Source: Sporolactobacillus sp. THM7-4 (lineage in GTDB: Bacteria > Bacillota > Bacilli > Bacillales > Sporolactobacillaceae). From it: 64,000 nt of DNA. Where the stretch lies: the NCBI RefSeq assembly GCF_004153165.1, contig NZ_SEMD01000002.1:124001-188000 (forward strand). The letters are read 5' to 3'. The position numbers were made by a program, and so were the translations under genes. Below the pieces are notes generated by a model. That model saw only the letters and a list, made by a program, of their open reading frames with translations, ran no database searches and was not told where the DNA came from. Positions 60,598 through 64,000 of this stretch are shown here, one piece after another (positions within the stretch are counted from its first letter, which is position 1; the number at the start of each line of letters is the position of its first letter).

Positions 60598-61290
60598 TTA
60601 ACTTCCCTTCAAATCATTTCCAACGAGAGCCGTTCCAATTCGGATAAACGTCGCGCCTTCCTCAACGGCTATCGGAAAATCATGCGACATCCCCATTGAA
60701 AGTTCCGTACAGGGTGCGTAATCGAGACCTCTATTCTTTATCCGGTCACGGCATACCCGTAATTCCCGGAATACGTTTCTTATCAACCCGGAATCCGCGG
60801 TGTTTGGAGCCATCGTCATCAGCCCGACTATCTGAATATGTTCAAAATCCTTTAGAGCGTCAATAAAAGAATCCAGCTCTTCCTTTTTCAGACCGTGTTT
60901 TGTTTCTTCACCCGAAATGTTCACCTCAACGAAACATTTCAGCTTTCCTGCTGTCATCCGTTTATTAATTTCTTTTGCCAGCTTCAATCGATCCAGTGCG
61001 TGAAAGTAGTCAATCCGGTTGACAACATCCTTGACCTTCCTGGTCTGCAGTGTACCGATCAGATGCCAGATTACCCGGTCGTCGTGAATCGCTTCCTGCT
61101 TCTCGAGCAGCCCTTCTTTACGATTTTCAGCTAAATTGGTGATTCCGCAGTCAACAGCTTCCTGAGCCCTGTCAATCCCTACATATTTAGTGACCGCAAG
61201 AACAGTGATATCTTCCGGGCTGCGCCCTGAATGCTGACAAGCCTCTTTAATTTTTTCATTGATATTACGAAAGTTTTCTTTAACTGTCAA
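60598..61290 (-). CDS. ylmE: PLP-binding protein YlmE (YggS family)
   Basis: Pyridoxal-phosphate homeostasis protein of 230 aa. The PLP-binding lysine is in VLAVTKYVG (near residue 35). WHLIGTLQTRKVKDV, VNISGEETKHGLKKEE and ELSMGMSHDFPIAVEEGATFIRIGTAL are diagnostic. It starts with TTG at 61290, overlapping the pgeF stop as TTGA. It modulates B6 and amino-acid pools and is not itself a known enzyme. Confidence 0.94.
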   Translation of the reverse strand: MTVKENFRNINEKIKEACQHSGRSPEDITVLAVTKYVGIDRAQEAVDCGITNLAENRKEGLLEKQEAIHDDRVIWHLIGTLQTRKVKDVVNRIDYFHALDRLKLAKEINKRMTAGKLKCFVEVNISGEETKHGLKKEELDSFIDALKDFEHIQIVGLMTMAPNTADSGLIRNVFRELRVCRDRIKNRGLDYAPCTELSMGMSHDFPIAVEEGATFIRIGTALVGNDLKGS

Positions 61291-62132
61291 CTTTTATCTT
61301 TCCCCTCATCCTTCATGCCGATAAATCCGATCATCCGGCCTGTTCTTCCCTTCTCCAGCCGATAAGAGTAAAACAGTTCCGGATGAGTATTGGTACAATA
61401 ACCGGTAACCGTTACCTGTTTCTCAGGTACACCTGATCTTAACAGAATCTGACGGTTAAGGGTCTTGAGGTTAAGCAGATAATGACCGTTGCCTGCAGGA
61501 ATAACCGCCTCACGCCAAATACTCTTTTCAAGTTTTCTGACCTCGGTGATCACTCGTTCATCGACTTCGTAATCCCGGCCGTTGATGGCGGGACCGACAA
61601 TCGCGTGTATTGACTCGGGACGTATACCCAAAGTCTTCCCCCAGACCTCCACCATTTTTGCTGCGCCCCGATGAACGGTGCCTCTCCAGCCGGCATGAAG
61701 CATGCCAACCGCAACGGGTTCTCTCGAATAAAAATAGACGGGTACACAATCGGCAAAGCATAAGGCAAGTAACAGATCAGGCTCCGTCGTATAGAGCCCG
61801 TCGACACCACTGATGACGTCCCCGAGGCTTTCAGCTCCTGAACCGGCGTCCTGTTGCGTGACGCGGGCGATTTTTGTTCCATGAACCTGTTCGGCACAAA
61901 CCCACCGGTTAAGCGGAAAGCCGATTTGTTTCGCCAGTATCCGCCGGTTCTCGATGACACGATCGGGATCATCGTTAACGTGGAGACCCAGATTAAGAGA
62001 AGAAAAAGGGGCAGAACTCGATCCCCCTGTGCGGAGCGAGATGCCGGAACTGATGATTTTTCCATCTGCGAAAACAGGTTTCATCATCAATACACCATCT
62101 ATCTGATCTGATAAAAACGGTTCGGCCATCAT
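61287..62132 (-). CDS. pgeF: Purine nucleoside phosphorylase-type laccase-domain protein (YlmD/PgeF)
   Basis: Multicopper-like fold protein of the YfiH/LACC1 family, with purine nucleoside phosphorylase/deaminase or peptidoglycan-editing roles in relatives. It has 281 aa. Conserved metal and active-site stretches are VHGTKIARVT, LLALCFADCVPVYFY, VAVGMLHAGWRGTVHRGAAKM and YFCT-like GYCTNTHPELFYSYR. Two adjacent ATG codons (62132, 62129) follow AAGGTGAGGA. It is the first gene of the ylmD-ylmE-sepF cluster. Confidence 0.92.
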   Translation of the reverse strand: MMAEPFLSDQIDGVLMMKPVFADGKIISSGISLRTGGSSSAPFSSLNLGLHVNDDPDRVIENRRILAKQIGFPLNRWVCAEQVHGTKIARVTQQDAGSGAESLGDVISGVDGLYTTEPDLLLALCFADCVPVYFYSREPVAVGMLHAGWRGTVHRGAAKMVEVWGKTLGIRPESIHAIVGPAINGRDYEVDERVITEVRKLEKSIWREAVIPAGNGHYLLNLKTLNRQILLRSGVPEKQVTVTGYCTNTHPELFYSYRLEKGRTGRMIGFIGMKDEGKDKS

Positions 62133-62232
62133 TCCTCACCTTCTTTCACCGCTTCAAGGGCATGTTTATTTCCTTATATTTTATCATATCATTACAGGAA
62201 ACGCTTAATTTTTCAATATAAAATCAAACAAA

Positions 62233-62266
62233 AAACCGGATAAGTTGTCTATTTTTTTTCCGGTTT
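62233..62266 (-). terminator. Terminator after ylmC
   Basis: Stem AAACCGGA/TCCGGTTT with an 18-base loop and a TTTTTTG tail on the minus strand. It lies in the 168-base gap between ylmC and pgeF. Confidence 0.7.
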
Positions 62267-62300
62267 CCTCATTTTCGGGTGTTTCCTTTTCTGATTATGT

Positions 62301-62567
62301 TTACTCTTTTCCTGGTACGGAAGCCCCCTGTTCATTATAGAAGCGGACCAGAATGACATCGGTACCGATACGAACAATATTGCTCCAGGGAACAACAATA
62401 TCGTTTTCCTTTCCGAATAATCCCATGACGCGTCCACTACCCGGAATAATCAGATTTTCTATCTTTCCGGATGAAAGATTGACATCAAGATCACCAATAT
62501 GTCCGAGCCGTTTTCCATTCTCAACATTAACGACCTCTTTAGTTTGGAAGTCCGAAATTCTTGGCAT
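62301..62567 (-). CDS. ylmC: PRC-barrel sporulation protein, YlmC/YmxH family
   Basis: Small PRC-barrel protein of 88 aa. MPRISDFQTKEVVNVENGKRLGHIGDLDVN opens the barrel, followed by GKIENLIIPGSGRVMGLFGKENDIVVPWSNIVRIG, the YlmC/YmxH signature. Family members are found in spore formers, but their molecular role is unknown. The start was chosen behind AGGGGGATGAG. It lies directly after sigG, as in B. subtilis, with its own candidate promoter at 62593-62621. Confidence 0.93.
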   Translation of the reverse strand: MPRISDFQTKEVVNVENGKRLGHIGDLDVNLSSGKIENLIIPGSGRVMGLFGKENDIVVPWSNIVRIGTDVILVRFYNEQGASVPGKE

Positions 62568-62592
62568 GATGCTCATCCCCCTTACTACCCCT

Positions 62593-62621
62593 AATATATG
62601 GGGGAAAAACATATTTGAGAA
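62593..62621 (-). promoter_or_regulatory. Candidate promoter of ylmC
   Basis: Minus-strand TTCTCA (62616-62621), a 17-base spacer and TATATT (62593-62598). Confidence 0.45.
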
Positions 62622-62713
62622 GTGAAAAAATCATGATAAATATTGCCTGAAGAATGCCTGGCGGAGCTTTTAAGTGGTGTTTAAGCCTGATGCTGCTGCC
62701 ATCTATATGACAC

Positions 62714-62741
62714 GAAGAAAACGCTTGCCTGTGCAAGCGTT
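62714..62741 (-). terminator. Terminator of sigG
   Basis: Perfect nine-base stem AACGCTTGC/GCAAGCGTT, a four-base loop and TTTTCTTC on the minus strand. The upstream arm overlaps the sigG stop codon. Confidence 0.82.
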
Positions 62742-63519
62742 ACGGGCCTATGTCCTGATTCATTTCTTTTATTGCCATTTTCTCTAATCTTGACACCTGT
62801 GCCTGAGAGATGCCAATTTCACGGGCCACTTCCATTTGCGTCTTTCCATGGAAAAAGCGCATCGCAACAATACGTTTTTCCCGATCATGCAGTTTTTCCA
62901 TCGCTTCTTTAAGGGCGATCTTGTCTACCCATTCCCTGTCTTTGTGTTTTTCATCGCTGATCTGGTCCATTATAAAAATCGGATCGCCGCCGTCACTGTA
63001 AATAGGTTCAAAAAGGGAGACCGGATCTTGAATGGCGTCCATCGCGAGTACCACATCTTCAACTGGAAGATCAAGAACTTTTGCCAGATCGGCCGCTCCA
63101 GGTTCCCTGGAATACTTTGCAATAAAACGTTCTTTGGCCTGAAGAGCTTTATATGCCATGTCTCTTAACGAACGCGAGACACGAATCGGATTGTTGTCTC
63201 TTAAATAGCGACGGATTTCACCGATGATCATTGGGACCGCATAAGTTGAAAATCGTACATTCTGGCTCAAATCAAAATTGTCGATTGATTTCATTAATCC
63301 AATACAGCCGACCTGAAACAAATCGTCAACAGATTCGCCCCGGTGGTTAAATCGCTGAATCACGCTGAGGACAAGCCGAAGATTGCCGTTCACCAGTTCT
63401 TCTCTCGCCTCGGTTCTGCCTGACTGCAGTTCTGTAAATAATTTTCTCATCTCGTTATTGGTCAGGACCGGAAGTTTTGACGTATCCACACCACAGATTT
63501 CTACTTTATGTCGTGCCAT
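62740..63519 (-). CDS. sigG: Sporulation sigma factor SigG
   Basis: Late forespore sigma factor. It has 259 aa. The N-terminus MARHKVEICGVDTSKLPVL is the SigG hallmark, the segment recognised by anti-sigma factors. Region 2 has LVNGNLRLVLSVIQRF and DDLFQVGCIGLMKSIDNFD, and region 4 ends with the HTH KTQMEVAREIGISQAQVSRLEK. GGGGGACATCC precedes the ATG. It lies behind sigE with a candidate sigma-F/sigma-G promoter in the 86-base gap. Confidence 0.98.
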   Translation of the reverse strand: MARHKVEICGVDTSKLPVLTNNEMRKLFTELQSGRTEAREELVNGNLRLVLSVIQRFNHRGESVDDLFQVGCIGLMKSIDNFDLSQNVRFSTYAVPMIIGEIRRYLRDNNPIRVSRSLRDMAYKALQAKERFIAKYSREPGAADLAKVLDLPVEDVVLAMDAIQDPVSLFEPIYSDGGDPIFIMDQISDEKHKDREWVDKIALKEAMEKLHDREKRIVAMRFFHGKTQMEVAREIGISQAQVSRLEKMAIKEMNQDIGP

Positions 63520-63559
63520 AAAGGATGTCCCCCTTAATCGGAGTGCTTTCTATATCGTC

Positions 63560-63588
63560 AAGTATCTCCGAGGGGGCTCTTTTTATGC
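63560..63588 (-). promoter_or_regulatory. Candidate sigma-F/sigma-G promoter of sigG
   Basis: Minus-strand GCATA (63584-63588) and GGAGATACTT (63560-63569) resemble the sigma-F/G -35 and -10, but are separated by 14 bases, one or two short of the usual spacing. In B. subtilis sigG is first transcribed by sigma-F. Confidence 0.4.
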
Positions 63589-63605
63589 ACGACTCATTTT
63601 CCAGT

Positions 63606-64000
63606 TTAAGCCATCTTGCTGAATTCCTTCTTTAACCTTTTGATAATCCGCTTCTCAAGCCGGGAGATATAAGACTGCGAAATTCCAAGCTGATCCGCTA
63701 CGTCCTTTTGGGTCTTTTCTTTTCCTCCGCCAAGTCCGAAACGCAGTGTCATAATCTCTTTCTCCCTGTCATTAAGCATCAGCATCGCTCTTTGAAGCAG
63801 AGTCCGATCCACTTCCCGTTCCATATCTTTTGTTGTCACATCATTTGCCGTACCGAGAACATCGGATAAAAGCAGTTCATTGCCGTCCCAGTCTACATTC
63901 AGAGGTTCGTCTAATGAAACCTCCGAACGCGTCTTGTTGGTTCGGCGCAGATACATCAGGATCTCATTTTCAATGCACCGGGATGCATAGGTCGCAAGCT
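63606..64000 (-). CDS. sigE: Sporulation sigma factor SigE (partial, 5' end outside window)
   Basis: Early mother-cell sigma factor. The C-terminal 130 codons are present and the N-terminus lies beyond the right edge. Reading continues from the edge as [22 protein letters not shown] (region 2), then [21 protein letters not shown], and the region 4 [25 protein letters not shown]. The adjacency to sigG is the conserved spoIIG arrangement; spoIIGA would lie further upstream. Confidence 0.97.
   Translation of the reverse strand, partial: LATYASRCIENEILMYLRRTNKTRSEVSLDEPLNVDWDGNELLLSDVLGTANDVTTKDMEREVDRTLLQRAMLMLNDREKEIMTLRFGLGGGKEKTQKDVADQLGISQSYISRLEKRIIKRLKKEFSKMA

Noticed and set aside
62190-62206. 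cre-like sequence GGAAACGCTTAAT upstream of pgeF
   Set aside because: The outer conserved T/G and C/A positions of the CcpA consensus are missing.

Overview
This window is a core-chromosome segment of a spore-forming member of the Bacillales. The gene order follows the Bacillus subtilis sigE-sigG-ylm-divIVA-ileS-pyr-priA-prkC-recG-fap-smc-ffh-trmD-suc-topA arrangement, read here on the minus strand. Sporulation is shown by sigE, sigG, a 26-codon spoVM gene and a YlmC/YmxH-type gene. Moderate G+C and several empty slots relative to B. subtilis suggest a divergent lineage, possibly Sporolactobacillaceae; this family guess is weak. Almost every gene is on the minus strand. The exceptions are rpmB (L28) and a small DUF1128-like gene.

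Read in transcription order, from high to low coordinates, the layout is as follows. (1) 62.3-64.0 kb: sigE (partial), sigG and ylmC. (2) 58.3-62.1 kb: pgeF, ylmE, sepF, ylmG, ylmH and divIVA, a cell-division cluster. (3) 54.2-58.25 kb: an isoleucine T-box leader, ileS and a YteA-type gene, then lspA and rluD to 52.6 kb. (4) 42.2-52.55 kb: the pyrimidine operon pyrR-pyrB-pyrC-carA-carB-pyrK-pyrD-pyrF-pyrE, with two PyrR attenuators and no pyrP. (5) 31.9-41.9 kb: rqcH, yicC/yloC, remA, gmk, rpoZ, coaBC, priA, fmt and rsmB. (6) 26.7-31.9 kb: prpC-prkC, rsgA, rpe, thiN and spoVM. (7) 21.2-26.5 kb: rpmB (+), asp23, sdaAB, sdaAA, recG and fapR. (8) 18.1-21.1 kb: fabD, fabG, acpP and rnc. (9) 11.0-18.1 kb: the DUF1128-like gene (+), smc, ftsY, ylxM and ffh. 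(10) 1-11 kb: rpsP, khpA, rimM, trmD, rplS, rbgA, rnhB, ylqG, ylqH, sucC, sucD, dprA and topA (partial).

Control elements visible in the sequence include a near-consensus FapR operator in front of fapR, two PyrR-type attenuators, an Ile T-box with its terminator, several sigma-A promoters, candidate sigma-E and sigma-F sites at spoVM and sigG, and many intrinsic terminators. Translational coupling by ATGA or TTGA overlaps is common. An unusually large share of genes appears to start with TTG.

No phage, insertion sequence, CRISPR array, tRNA or rRNA was found. The most notable feature is an absence. Both acyl-phosphate genes normally embedded here, fakA (yloV) after asp23 and plsX after fapR, are missing, and an orphan ribosome-binding site with a five-codon ORF lies where plsX should begin. 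rlmN, def, ylqD and pyrP are also missing from their usual positions. Other points worth attention are a cysteine-free YteA/DksA-like protein, an orphan FliK-like/FlhB-like gene pair, an RqcH whose conserved Asp-Arg pair reads Glu-Arg, and a perfect 18-bp palindrome holding the stop codons of two convergent genes.
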